Shown: piece by piece, positions 39,315 through 47,509 of the stretch
How positions within the stretch are numbered: position 1 is the first letter of the stretch
Layout of the letters: every line of letters begins with the position of its first letter
IMG/VR virus record: IMGVR_UViG_3300027782_000064
Location: 1 to 64,000 of that record
Reading direction: 5' to 3' (one strand)
Length of the DNA: 64,000 nucleotides
Source: a virus
Position numbers and translations under genes: made by a program
The notes under the pieces: generated by a model
The model's database searches: none
Seen by the model: the letters and a program-made list of their open reading frames with translations, nothing else
Told to the model about the DNA's origin: nothing

Positions 39315-39939
39315 TAGCTGTAGATTTTTTAGTAGGTGTTGTACTCAACATTTTCTTCATAGTCCTTTTAATTGAGTCAGCAGTTACGTTATTATTTATA
39401 TAGTCAGACAATTTTGTTAAAAACTCTTCTTTATTCTTAGAGTTTGAATACATCATCTTTAATAAATTTTTACTAGGTAATTTAATTTTAACAGAAAGAG
39501 CTAAATCCGTATCTTCTAGTGAAAACATACCAAATAAATCACCTGGATCAGTAGAAACTTTAAGTTGAGCGGGTTGAGCTGGTGGTGGAGCTATTGTTTT
39601 TGGTGCAATAATGTCAGACCTAAATTCGGCTGGAATTTCTTCAGTTACTTTAAAATCTTCATTTAATGAAGGAATATAATTGATTGACTGAATTTCGGCC
39701 ATTGACATTGGCTGTTGATCTTCAGTGACCATCATTAAGTCAGAAGAAACTCGGTCAGTATCAAGTTGAGTACCGTCTGACAGAACTGCCATAAATCTAC
39801 CATTTCTAGATGGCATAACGTCCCTAACTTGGACTACTTTTCCTAATTTAGTACGATCAGTAGTTTTGATCCATTGAAAGTCGTTTGATTGGAAGCTGCT
39901 TTTTATTGCAACTAGAGTATCAATATCGTAGTTATTCAT
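39307..39939 (-). CDS. Unknown 210-residue protein downstream of polymerase N-terminal half
   Basis: Start chosen at ATG 39939 (MNNYDIDTLVAIK), after the polymerase stop at 39959; a longer form from 39975 would overlap the polymerase gene. The N-terminal 75 residues look like an SH3/KOW-type small barrel (GKVVQVRDVMPSRNGRFMAV, then LSDGTQLDTDRV). A Pro/Ala-rich linker (IAPPPAQPAQ) and a helical C-terminal domain with a basic tail (KKMLSTTPTKKS) follow. No family is recognised. The tight arrangement with the polymerase gene suggests a replication role. Confidence 0.6.
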   Translation of the reverse strand: MNNYDIDTLVAIKSSFQSNDFQWIKTTDRTKLGKVVQVRDVMPSRNGRFMAVLSDGTQLDTDRVSSDLMMVTEDQQPMSMAEIQSINYIPSLNEDFKVTEEIPAEFRSDIIAPKTIAPPPAQPAQLKVSTDPGDLFGMFSLEDTDLALSVKIKLPSKNLLKMMYSNSKNKEEFLTKLSDYINNNVTADSIKRTMKKMLSTTPTKKSTANA

Positions 39940-39958
39940 AATTATGTTTTTTATTTTT

Positions 39959-41341
39959 TTAAGCCACTTTTTCACTTGACAATTGTTCTTCTAATTTTTT
40001 CATTTGATTCTTTGTATCTACTCGACCATTATATAATTTAGTAAGAATTGTTCGAGCAGCTGAATCCATTTTATTTGTGAAGACTGTATCGTTTTTTGTT
40101 AATATTTGATCAGGCTGTAGTTCAATACCAGGTTTAATTTTTCCCAAATACGCATCTGGAGAAATATTAAATTGAATCTGAATGTTTGGATACATTGAGG
40201 CAAAGTCAAAACATGAAACATACTTGTAATAGCCAGGTTCAGGTTTTGCAACATACGCTCCATCATAAGTTGCATCTTCTTCTAGGTCTCTTCGATCATT
40301 TGCCATATAACGGCCTCTATCTAAAAACTCACGACACATTAATGATTCAGTAATGAATACTGCTGAGAATACTTTTGAAACATCAACCTTTGCAAATTTT
40401 GAAATTGCAAATGCAACATCAAGTAGTCCAAGTTTATCTTCAATTAGTTTAATAAGAATTGTATCAATAATATTATATTTGATAAAGTTTTCAATATCTT
40501 GTTGGGCTTCCATCATAGTTGCATACTCACTATGAAGTTTAGTTGTTCCTAATACTAGGTTAGCAATATAATCTAATTTATAATTTTCAACTACTTTATA
40601 GGGTTTAGTATTCATAAATACTTCCATGTAATCTAAAAGACCTAAATGAATTGGCATTTTTGATTTACCGATTAAGGTTTTAGAAGGCATTGTTTTCATT
40701 GGATCAATATCCAATTTTTTACAACGATTAATTAGATAAATCCAGTCAAATCCAATAACATTCCAACCGGTTAAGAATGGAATTTTTGGAAGAACTTTAT
40801 GAAAGAAGGTTTTCATTAACTCTTCTTCAGTTTCAAAGAAAAGATATTTAAGAGTAAACGTTTGACCGTGAGCTTTAAAATATTCATTCACTTCATCTTG
40901 CATTTGTAAAATTGGAGACTCTTCCAATTTCTTCATGGTTGACATTACAAAACAAACATTGTCCTCATTAACAAAAGTAATTAAATTAACTGGCATTGCT
41001 GCTTTTGCTGGATCAGGAAACTCTTGTGAAGTTAACTGAATCTCAATATCTAAATAATATTTTTTTGGACTGTCATCTGAATAAATTGAGGCAAGCTCAG
41101 TTTCATCTAATCTGGTTTGGGTTAATTCCTCAAGTCTAAATTTACTTAACCATTTACCTTGAACTTTTTTTAGGAACTTTCCATCCCAATTTCGGTGTTC
41201 AGTTGGAGTTGGAGTTAAGTTCCAATTATAAAGATCATGTGGAAGTATTGGCTTTTTCATAAAGCCGATTGTACCATCCGGTTTATAATAAGAAATAACT
41301 AATGTTGAGTCTTCTGTGTGAAATTCTGTGCTTACAATCAT
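39959..41341 (-). CDS. 43A: Family B DNA polymerase, N-terminal half (gp43A-like)
   Basis: 460 residues with a 3'-5' exonuclease domain and the first polymerase motif. Exo I is YLDIEI (Asp98, Glu100), Exo II GWNVIGFDWIYL (Asp199), Exo III YNIIDTILI (Tyr289, Asp293), and motif A is DFASMYPNIQIQF (Asp379). The protein then stops after LYNGRVDTKNQMKKLEEQLS, in the fingers; motifs B and C are in the gene at 150-1772. I chose Met at 41341 over the longer frame from 41401 because it avoids overlap with the dUTPase gene and gives a gp43-like N-terminus. A GTATATTA motif (41350-41357) lies just upstream, but is very close to the start. Confidence 0.92.
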   Translation of the reverse strand: MIVSTEFHTEDSTLVISYYKPDGTIGFMKKPILPHDLYNWNLTPTPTEHRNWDGKFLKKVQGKWLSKFRLEELTQTRLDETELASIYSDDSPKKYYLDIEIQLTSQEFPDPAKAAMPVNLITFVNEDNVCFVMSTMKKLEESPILQMQDEVNEYFKAHGQTFTLKYLFFETEEELMKTFFHKVLPKIPFLTGWNVIGFDWIYLINRCKKLDIDPMKTMPSKTLIGKSKMPIHLGLLDYMEVFMNTKPYKVVENYKLDYIANLVLGTTKLHSEYATMMEAQQDIENFIKYNIIDTILIKLIEDKLGLLDVAFAISKFAKVDVSKVFSAVFITESLMCREFLDRGRYMANDRRDLEEDATYDGAYVAKPEPGYYKYVSCFDFASMYPNIQIQFNISPDAYLGKIKPGIELQPDQILTKNDTVFTNKMDSAARTILTKLYNGRVDTKNQMKKLEEQLSSEKVA

Positions 41342-41363
41342 ATTTGTTCTAATATACCAAAAA

Positions 41364-41801
41364 TTAATGAGTTCCTGTTGAACCAAATCCGCCTTCTCCA
41401 CGCTCAGTCATCTCAGAATAAAGCTCTTCAAGTGGAACGTCCTCAATTATATCATAAAATACTGGAACAAGTACAAACTGGATTAATTTTTGACCCGGAG
41501 TTATGAGTTGGGCCTCGGTTCCAACATTAATCACATGGATATGAATTTCGCCTTGATAATCTTCATCACAGACTTCAGCCCCTTTAATTAATAACTGTTT
41601 GGTTGCAACGCCTGACTTGTTAAAGGCAGTTAACATATACCCAGTAGGAATATCGGCTTTAATACCAGTTGGAATTAGGGCAGAGTTCCCAGGAAGTAAT
41701 GTTAGTTCCAAATAATCGTTTGGAACAAAAAAATCTATACCTGCAGATTTAGAAGTTCCTCTAGTTGGGATCTTAACGTCCCGAATTCTTGAAATTTTCA
41801 T
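41364..41801 (-). CDS. dut: dUTPase (trimeric type)
   Basis: Hydrolyses dUTP to dUMP, keeping uracil out of DNA and feeding thymidylate synthase. All five motifs are present in 145 residues: SAGIDFFVP (1), NKSGVATK (2, usually PRSG), GAEVCDEDYQGEIHIHVIN (3, with the catalytic Asp), KLIQFVLVPV (4) and RGEGGFGSTG (5). It is encoded just before the polymerase N-terminal half, on the same strand. The plus-strand sheath promoters lie upstream on the other strand. Confidence 0.95.
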   Translation of the reverse strand: MKISRIRDVKIPTRGTSKSAGIDFFVPNDYLELTLLPGNSALIPTGIKADIPTGYMLTAFNKSGVATKQLLIKGAEVCDEDYQGEIHIHVINVGTEAQLITPGQKLIQFVLVPVFYDIIEDVPLEELYSEMTERGEGGFGSTGTH

Positions 41802-41880
41802 TAATTATTGGTTTTATATAGTATTACTTGTTCTTTTACCCCCAAAGTAAAAAAAGTTTAACTTTGGATACAATATTGCT

Positions 41881-41890
41881 GATAAATAAC
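41881..41890 (+). promoter_or_regulatory. Late promoter 1 of the tail sheath gene
   Basis: GATAAATAAC, 86 bases before the sheath start. The predicted transcript would start near 41894. A second copy lies 63 bases downstream. Confidence 0.6.
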
Positions 41891-41943
41891 TTTATCAACT
41901 CGTAGACCGTTTTTAAATTTATGAATTTGGGACGAATGTGATA

Positions 41944-41953
41944 AATAAATAAC
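41944..41953 (+). promoter_or_regulatory. Late promoter 2 of the tail sheath gene
   Basis: AATAAATAAC within GTGATAAATAAATAACTT, 23 bases before the ATG at 41976. The predicted transcript starts near 41957. Two tandem late promoters fit the high demand for sheath protein. Confidence 0.75.
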
Positions 41954-41975
41954 TTCAAAATAATACGCAAAAGCG

Positions 41976-44900
41976 ATGGCAGAAAAATTAAATCTGAACA
42001 GATTCAAATCAAGCGGAGTCTATACAGTAGAAATTGATGAGAGCTCTAACCTTTCATTACCTCTTTCAACTGGAAGATTGGTAATTGGCTCAAGTAAAAA
42101 AGGACCAATCAATGCAGTAGTACTAGTTAATGACTTACGTACATTATCGGCAGTCTATGGTGATATTGACTCTAAATTAGAAAAAAATGGTAATTATTTT
42201 CATAGAACTATTCAGGTAGCACTAAGAAACGGACCAGTTTATGCACTAAATTTATTGCCAATTGCTGATTCGGATGTTGCTTATTTTACAACATTTAATA
42301 CGGAAGCGGCTTCAAATAACTCAACATGGTCTGCTAGTTCTTATCAAAGCAGCATAGCTGATTTCTATAATACTCAAAAATTATGGTTTGCAGACGTTGA
42401 TGCGGTTAACAAATATAAAAACTTAGCACTAGGCGATTCATTCCCAGCAACTGGAACAGTTGATAGAGATGCAAACAAATTATTAAGTTTAGTTAATCTA
42501 TCTAAGAAGAATGTTACCTCATGGGCTAGAATAGCAGATACAACTGGATATGACATTAAAGTTAAAGAATATTATAAATTACTTGGCGATAAGGTTGAAG
42601 TTCCTGATTTCTTACACCCTGATGATTATGTTGCTGACTATTTTGTAGAACTATCAGTAGTTGAAGGAGATTGGTCAGATGCTCTTAGATTATCAAAAGA
42701 CCCAATTTACCAACAATATTTTAATGAAAGCGGTATTATTTTATCAAAAATGAACGATTTTCTATCATTAAAAGAAGTTACAGTAGTTAATCGTACAATT
42801 GGAGCAATTATTCCAGAATTTACAGACCTAACTGGAGCACCAGCTTCATTAGACGACTTATTCAATAATAAGTTCTCTCAATCTGGAGTTTATTGTGCTC
42901 TTGACTATAAGAAAATTGATATGATTGATTTAGCAAACAATCCAGTATTTGATAGCGGTAGTGCAACTGAATCAATTGAATCACAAAGATTAGATTTAGT
43001 AGGTTATGGTTTTGATGAAATAGATTCTAGCGTTTATTCAGTAGATAGCGGTAATCCAGATTTATCAATTGATCCAGTTAAATTAATTGATGTATTAAGT
43101 TACAGAAAAACTGCTGGTTACGAATATTATTTTAATATTCCAACAACTTCACCTGATAACTACGATATTTTACCTGGAGCTGCTATTAATCCAGGAGAAA
43201 TGTATACAGTTAATCCAACTGGAACTAACAATAATTATATTATTGCAACAATAGGTAGTCCACTGTATAATGCATGGGCAAATGGATTTATTAAAACTGG
43301 AGATACTTTACTTACAGGATCTACTAGATACTTATCAACTGACGGAGTAGTTAAAACAGTTATGAACGGTTTGGTTAAAGTTAGTTATATTGAGTTTTAC
43401 GCCTATAGCGATTTGACTTATACTAACCAAGTTGATGCAGCCGCAATAACTAGTGGATCAAACAAATATTTACATATTAAGTCAGTAACGGTTACTGAAT
43501 TTAACTTTGACTTTGACTTAACTGATACTGATTATTTTATGTCAGGTTTTAGTTATTTTTCGCCTAACCGATTAGTATTTACACTAGCGCCTACTCTTTA
43601 TGGAAATACCGCAAAGAAAGAAATAGCAAATGGAAATGCGGCATATGATGCAACTAAGAGAAGTAAAATTGAAGCCTTTATTAAAACTGGTCAATATGTT
43701 AAAGCTAGTATATTAACTGACTCAGATGGTGACCCAGTTATTCGTGAACGTTTATTAAGGATTAAAACAGTTTATGCAAGAAAAGTAAGTGTTACTTATT
43801 TAGGAGATCCTACTAACACTTTAGAATATACAATTACAGTAGACTCTCCATTAGATATAAATGTAACTGGAATCAATCTTACTGATTCAGTGTTAAAGGT
43901 ATATAAGGGAATTAAAAACTATGTAACTGATCTTAAAGGTTTTTATGTACCAGCAATATCGCTTGATGAAGTTGGTTTATATCCTAATGGAACATCTGCT
44001 CGTCAAGATAAGATTCTTGACTATATGTTTGAAAATACTAATATTGCAACAACCATTGCTGATAATGAGACCCTAAACTTCCGATATATTATCGATTCAT
44101 TTGAAGGTCAAGTTGCACCTGCTTCTAAACAGCAACTTGCACAACTTGCAGCAAATCATGGAAAAGCCTTAGCTATTTGTAATGCTCCATCCTTTGCTCA
44201 ATATGAAAAATCAATTGACCCAAGTTTTATTGATTTTAATACTAACTTAGTATCAACTGAGTATATTTCAACTGGTGGTAACCTATCATCAAATCCTCAA
44301 TTTACATTTGGATTTGCAAGTGGAGATAAGAATGGTATTGCAATTGCATCTTATGCTGCATATTTTATGCCTAACTTAGTAATATTTGATAATGGTAGAA
44401 GTAAATCTGTTCCACCTGCTGCATATATTGCAAATACATATATGAAAAAATATACAGGTGGAAATACTTTCTCAATTGTTGCAGGTAAACGCGGTATTAT
44501 TACTGAGCCTGAAGTAACTGGAATAGAATATGATTTAACTAATGACGATAGAGATTATTTAGAACCAGTAGGTTTCAATATGATTGTTAGACGTAGAGGT
44601 TTCGGAGTAATGATTTTCTCAAATAACACAGGTTATCAAAGAGTAAGATCTGCACTTAATAATATCCACGTTAGAGAGGCATTAGTAACAATTGAAAGAG
44701 ATATTGAAAGAATCTTATTGAATTACCTATTTGAATTTAATGACACAACTACTAGACTAAGAGTTAAAACACTAGTTAAAAACTACTTAGAAGCAGTTCA
44801 AGATGCTAGAGGTATTGCAACATTTGATGTAATATTTGATGATTCAAATAATGGTTCTGAGGTTCTTGAAAATAACGCTGGTGTAATTGATATTATTGTT

Positions 44901-45002
44901 GATTTCCCAAGAGGTATTCAAAAGTTCATCAACCGTATTACAATCACAAGAGCTGGAGGTCAATTGGCTTCTGCTTCTACTGGATTTACTCCTTCTTTCT
45001 AA
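41976..45002 (+). CDS. 18: Tail sheath protein (gp18-like), enlarged
   Basis: The N-terminus has the sheath start (SGVYTVEIDESSNLSLPLST, then GRLVIGSSKKGP). The C-terminal 250 residues are the conserved core: PPAAYIANTYMKKYTGGNTF, then NDDRDYLEPVGFNMIVRRRG, then NIHVREALVTIERDIERILL and ending FPRGIQKFINRITITRAGGQ. The protein polymerises around the tube and contracts. With 1008 residues it is about 350 longer than T4 gp18 (659). The extra is in the middle (about 120-700), where Thr/Asn/Tyr-rich strands suggest additional surface domains. It is a single-gene unit with two late promoters and its own terminator. Confidence 0.93.
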   Translation: MAEKLNLNRFKSSGVYTVEIDESSNLSLPLSTGRLVIGSSKKGPINAVVLVNDLRTLSAVYGDIDSKLEKNGNYFHRTIQVALRNGPVYALNLLPIADSDVAYFTTFNTEAASNNSTWSASSYQSSIADFYNTQKLWFADVDAVNKYKNLALGDSFPATGTVDRDANKLLSLVNLSKKNVTSWARIADTTGYDIKVKEYYKLLGDKVEVPDFLHPDDYVADYFVELSVVEGDWSDALRLSKDPIYQQYFNESGIILSKMNDFLSLKEVTVVNRTIGAIIPEFTDLTGAPASLDDLFNNKFSQSGVYCALDYKKIDMIDLANNPVFDSGSATESIESQRLDLVGYGFDEIDSSVYSVDSGNPDLSIDPVKLIDVLSYRKTAGYEYYFNIPTTSPDNYDILPGAAINPGEMYTVNPTGTNNNYIIATIGSPLYNAWANGFIKTGDTLLTGSTRYLSTDGVVKTVMNGLVKVSYIEFYAYSDLTYTNQVDAAAITSGSNKYLHIKSVTVTEFNFDFDLTDTDYFMSGFSYFSPNRLVFTLAPTLYGNTAKKEIANGNAAYDATKRSKIEAFIKTGQYVKASILTDSDGDPVIRERLLRIKTVYARKVSVTYLGDPTNTLEYTITVDSPLDINVTGINLTDSVLKVYKGIKNYVTDLKGFYVPAISLDEVGLYPNGTSARQDKILDYMFENTNIATTIADNETLNFRYIIDSFEGQVAPASKQQLAQLAANHGKALAICNAPSFAQYEKSIDPSFIDFNTNLVSTEYISTGGNLSSNPQFTFGFASGDKNGIAIASYAAYFMPNLVIFDNGRSKSVPPAAYIANTYMKKYTGGNTFSIVAGKRGIITEPEVTGIEYDLTNDDRDYLEPVGFNMIVRRRGFGVMIFSNNTGYQRVRSALNNIHVREALVTIERDIERILLNYLFEFNDTTTRLRVKTLVKNYLEAVQDARGIATFDVIFDDSNNGSEVLENNAGVIDIIVDFPRGIQKFINRITITRAGGQLASASTGFTPSF

Positions 45003-45022
45003 TTAAAAAGTTTAATACAAAT

Positions 45023-45050
45023 AAAAAGGACCTCAATGAGGTCCTTTTTT
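45023..45050 (+). terminator. Intrinsic terminator after the sheath gene
   Basis: AAAAAGGACCTC (45023-45034) pairs with GAGGTCCTTTTT (45038-45049) around AAT. It is A-rich on the other side, so it may also stop minus-strand transcripts. Confidence 0.92.
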
Positions 45051-45135
45051 GGGCCGACAGGATATGCCAGACATCCACCAATCGGTTTAGAGGTCCGATA
45101 ACCTTATTTTAAAATAATAACCAAGCCGGCAGGTT
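45051..45135. other. GC-rich intergenic stretch with small hairpins
   Basis: Between the sheath terminator and the minus-strand membrane gene, the base composition is distinctly more GC-rich than the surroundings. It includes ATCGG/CCGAT (45081-45085 with 45095-45099), a TTATTTTAAAATAA palindrome near 45105 and a GCCGGC site at 45125. I see no tRNA. It may be a remnant or a structured 3' region. Confidence 0.35.
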
Positions 45136-45148
45136 AATTTAATCTTTA
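45125..45148. repeat. Imperfect direct repeat, copy 1
   Basis: GCCGGCAGGTTAATTTAATC continuing to TTTA. A similar sequence, GCCGGCAAGGCTACCATTTA and then ATCTTTA, lies at 45450-45476. The two copies flank the gene 45139-45426, and the first covers its stop codon. Confidence 0.5.
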
Positions 45149-45426
45149 ATTAATTGTTTTTTTGCTTCGCATTTATCAATACGTGAATCAACGTAAGAGT
45201 GAAGCTGATCTATTCTTTGACCTGTTTGTTTATGCAAGTCATCGAATAAACGATGTGTATCTTGGAAGTTTTTATCCAATCTATTTTCTGCATGGCGCAT
45301 GTGATCTTCTATACTTTGTATTTGGTTTTGCTGTTTTAATACCTTCACAATACCCATAACAATAACGGTTAATATAATAACAGCTACTACAGAGAGTACT
45401 CCAAAAGTAAACGATAGTGTTTCCAT
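45139..45426 (-). CDS. Small inner-membrane protein with coiled-coil tail
   Basis: 95 residues. Residues 5-28 (SFTFGVLSVVAVIILTVIVM) form one transmembrane helix. The rest is a hydrophilic coiled coil (NQIQSIEDHMRHAENRLDKN, then HSYVDSRIDKCEAKKQL). Similar single-span proteins ending in SRIDK...KKQLIKD are known to me from T4-like environmental phages, with no established function. It could be a holin-like, membrane-anchoring or superinfection protein, but lacks a clear holin pattern of two or three spans. It is flanked by imperfect repeats (45125, 45450) and may be a movable cassette. Confidence 0.65.
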   Translation of the reverse strand: METLSFTFGVLSVVAVIILTVIVMGIVKVLKQQNQIQSIEDHMRHAENRLDKNFQDTHRLFDDLHKQTGQRIDQLHSYVDSRIDKCEAKKQLIKD

Positions 45427-45449
45427 ATGTTTATTTTGTTTTTTTAGTT

Positions 45450-45476
45450 GCCGGCAAGGCTACCATTTAATCTTTA
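45450..45476. repeat. Imperfect direct repeat, copy 2
   Basis: GCCGGCAAGGCTACCATTTA and then ATCTTTA, similar to 45125-45148. It lies upstream of the membrane gene on its strand and downstream of the HAD gene. Confidence 0.5.
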
Positions 45477-45498
45477 GTTGAGTCATTAGTCCAAGAAC

Positions 45499-46071
45499 TT
45501 AGTCTGCGATATCCATAATGTCTTCAAGAACTCTAATTGAGTCAGTTGAGTCATTATGTAAAATACCAGTTCCACCGGCATCAGTCCATTTATTTAGCTT
45601 AGTATCAAAGTCATCAATTAAAATGTCAAATTTATCTCTGGCATATTTCCATTTGTCTTGATCTAACACTATTCTGGTTTTACTTGTGAAGTCTTCAGGT
45701 TTAGTAACCGGTTCTTCATCAATATGCAGGTGTAATTTAATCCATTTTGCTTTACCAGCTAAACATTCAGCACTTCTGCTTGGAGCAGATAGAATAATTG
45801 GATCGTATTGTTTTAAATAGTCCCATAATTCTCTACCATCTGGTGTCCATGGTAAATCTGCCCAAAAATCTTCGCCTAATTTATCTAGGATTGGCCAAAT
45901 TGAATTTTTGCCGTGCAGCTCCTCATATGCATGCGGAGAAAGTTTTTCAGGATTTTCTGAAATTTCCATAAAGCCTCGGTTAAAGTCTACTAAGACTCCG
46001 TCTAGGTCGCAAAAAATTGTATATTTTCCGCCTCTTTTTTCAAAGATGAATTGTTTAAATTTCTTAAGCAT
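45499..46071 (-). CDS. HAD-family 5'-nucleotidase-like phosphatase
   Basis: The nucleophile motif CDLDGVLVDF has the DxDGV pattern of 5'(3')-deoxyribonucleotidases (NT5C). Motif II is IILSAPS, Lys is in KTRIVLDQDKWKYA, and the last acidic motif is ILIDDFDTKLNKW. It could dephosphorylate dNMPs, possibly to adjust pools or remove host nucleotides. The start is taken as ATG 46071, overlapping the GroES stop by 8 bases (ATGCTTAA). The N-terminal 14 residues MLKKFKQFIFEKRG resemble the capsid-targeting pattern and are outside the HAD fold, which is odd for an enzyme. Confidence 0.75.
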   Translation of the reverse strand: MLKKFKQFIFEKRGGKYTIFCDLDGVLVDFNRGFMEISENPEKLSPHAYEELHGKNSIWPILDKLGEDFWADLPWTPDGRELWDYLKQYDPIILSAPSRSAECLAGKAKWIKLHLHIDEEPVTKPEDFTSKTRIVLDQDKWKYARDKFDILIDDFDTKLNKWTDAGGTGILHNDSTDSIRVLEDIMDIAD

Positions 46072-46396
46072 TTTCTTTAAGTTCAAATTGAGTATCTTGA
46101 TCTTTGTTAATTATGGCCAAAAGATCATTTGCCATTACTAAATGGTAACCAATACCGTCCCAGGTTACATCAAGTCCTGAATATCTTTGGTATAGAACTT
46201 TATCCCCTGCCTTAACTGGGCATTTTGAATTATTTGCAACAGAATGTCCAACTGAGATTACTTTTCCAGTATTTGGACGCTTGCGTGCATCAACTGATAA
46301 AATAATACCAGTTTCAGTTTTTTTCTCTACTGTATCTGGTAAAATTAGAAGCCTTTCAAATAGTGGCATAAAGCCTTTTGTTATATCAACGCTCAT
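46064..46396 (-). CDS. groS: GroES-like co-chaperonin
   Basis: 110 residues. MPLFERLLILPDTVEKKTET followed by GIILSVDARKRPNTGKVISV and G matches GroES: the start strand, the mobile loop with the hydrophobic tripeptide (GIIL for GIVL), and the dome region. VKAGDKVLYQRYSG matches the following strand. The C-terminus is extended and acidic. It resembles cellular GroES more than T4 gp31. A GroEL gene lies 12.5 kb away at 58947 on the same strand, so the phage carries a complete chaperonin pair. The start overlaps the RNase H stop (TAATG). Confidence 0.93.
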   Translation of the reverse strand: MSVDITKGFMPLFERLLILPDTVEKKTETGIILSVDARKRPNTGKVISVGHSVANNSKCPVKAGDKVLYQRYSGLDVTWDGIGYHLVMANDLLAIINKDQDTQFELKENA

Positions 46397-47508
46397 TAGT
46401 ATTTATAATTTTTTTTAAATTTGTAATAATTGAATTTACGACGAGCTGTTAAATCCACATTTGCTTTTATTGCATCTAATACATCAGTTGGAAAAAGCTT
46501 TGTACTTAATCTTACTAATGTCTTATTGCGATGGATGTTATTCTCAATCGTCTGCCATTCACCAGGTTCCTTTATCTTTAGAGTATCACATGTTATTTCA
46601 CGCATTACATCAAGGAACCCAGAATCACCTAAATCGATTAATTCTTTAACGTCAGACCACTCATAGGATTCTCTAACATGCTCTATTATTTTAGATACTT
46701 TAGAAGCTGTCATTTTTGGATGAACTCTTGGAATATTATCAGAACTGTCTCCAGCTAAACACTTTGTTAAAATATCTAGGGTTGGATCAATTGTTAAGTG
46801 CTGATAGTCTTTTTGAGTTAAGTCATTTATTATATTAATAACAGCTGAGTTATCAATTGACTCAATATCAAAATCAAATAAATTAACTTCTGCAGGAGTT
46901 TCATCTTTACCAAAATCAGCAGTTGTATAAATCTTTTTATACTTTGTCATTTGTTTTGGCATAATTAAAATAACTTTGCGTTTATTACTTTCTAATAATT
47001 GAGTTAAGTCTTTATCAACTGACCAAATACAAATATCTTCTTTTAGATTTTCGCAAATGTAAGCAATTAGATCATCACCTTCTGCTCCAGGAACACGATT
47101 AACCACAACTCCATATTCATCAGAGATTATATTAAGAATCTCAGTCTGGAAGTATTCAAAAAATAGATAAATTTTATCATCGTATTTTCGTTGACCTTTA
47201 TAATTAAAGTCTCCTTCTCCATGTGTTTCAAAATGTTCCTTAATATATTTTTTTCTCCAACTCTTAGAGTCAAATACAAAAAATACAGATTGGATATTTT
47301 CCTTAAATGGAGCAAGGATACTTCCAAAATAATTTGTTGAAAATGATTTAAACGAATCTTTACTACCCTGTTTAAGAATAAAGTTATCGTCGTTTAATAA
47401 ATCAGCAACGTAATACTTTTCACCAATTCTCTTATCGTTTGCAAGAATGTTTTTAACAATACTTACTGCCACGTTTAAAAAAGCATTTCCGTCTATGATT
47501 AGATTCAT
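46396..47508 (-). CDS. rnh: RNase H / 5'-3' exonuclease (FEN family)
   Basis: T4 RNase H removes RNA primers and short flaps from lagging strands. The motifs of the family are clear: LIIDGNAFLNV (first Asp), FVFDSKSWRKKYI, VNRVPGAEGDDLIAYI (acidic cluster), IWSVDKDLTQLL and CLAGDSSDNIPRVH (helix-hairpin-helix region and last Asp). 370 residues is longer than T4 Rnh (305), with an insertion between about 190 and 235. In T4 the order is 32-59-33-dsbA-rnh; here it is 32, a 92-residue gene, rnh, groES. Confidence 0.92.
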   Translation of the reverse strand: MNLIIDGNAFLNVAVSIVKNILANDKRIGEKYYVADLLNDDNFILKQGSKDSFKSFSTNYFGSILAPFKENIQSVFFVFDSKSWRKKYIKEHFETHGEGDFNYKGQRKYDDKIYLFFEYFQTEILNIISDEYGVVVNRVPGAEGDDLIAYICENLKEDICIWSVDKDLTQLLESNKRKVILIMPKQMTKYKKIYTTADFGKDETPAEVNLFDFDIESIDNSAVINIINDLTQKDYQHLTIDPTLDILTKCLAGDSSDNIPRVHPKMTASKVSKIIEHVRESYEWSDVKELIDLGDSGFLDVMREITCDTLKIKEPGEWQTIENNIHRNKTLVRLSTKLFPTDVLDAIKANVDLTARRKFNYYKFKKNYKY

Positions 47509-47509
47509 T

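Noticed and set aside
39959-41341. Polymerase break as a simple frameshift or sequencing error
   Set aside because: The missing half is not in another frame next to the break: the following gene is unrelated, and the second half is found 38 kb away with its own start and neighbours.
45051-45135. GC-rich stretch tested by eye for a tRNA
   Set aside because: No acceptor stem, anticodon arm or T-loop sequence could be fitted; only small unrelated hairpins are present.
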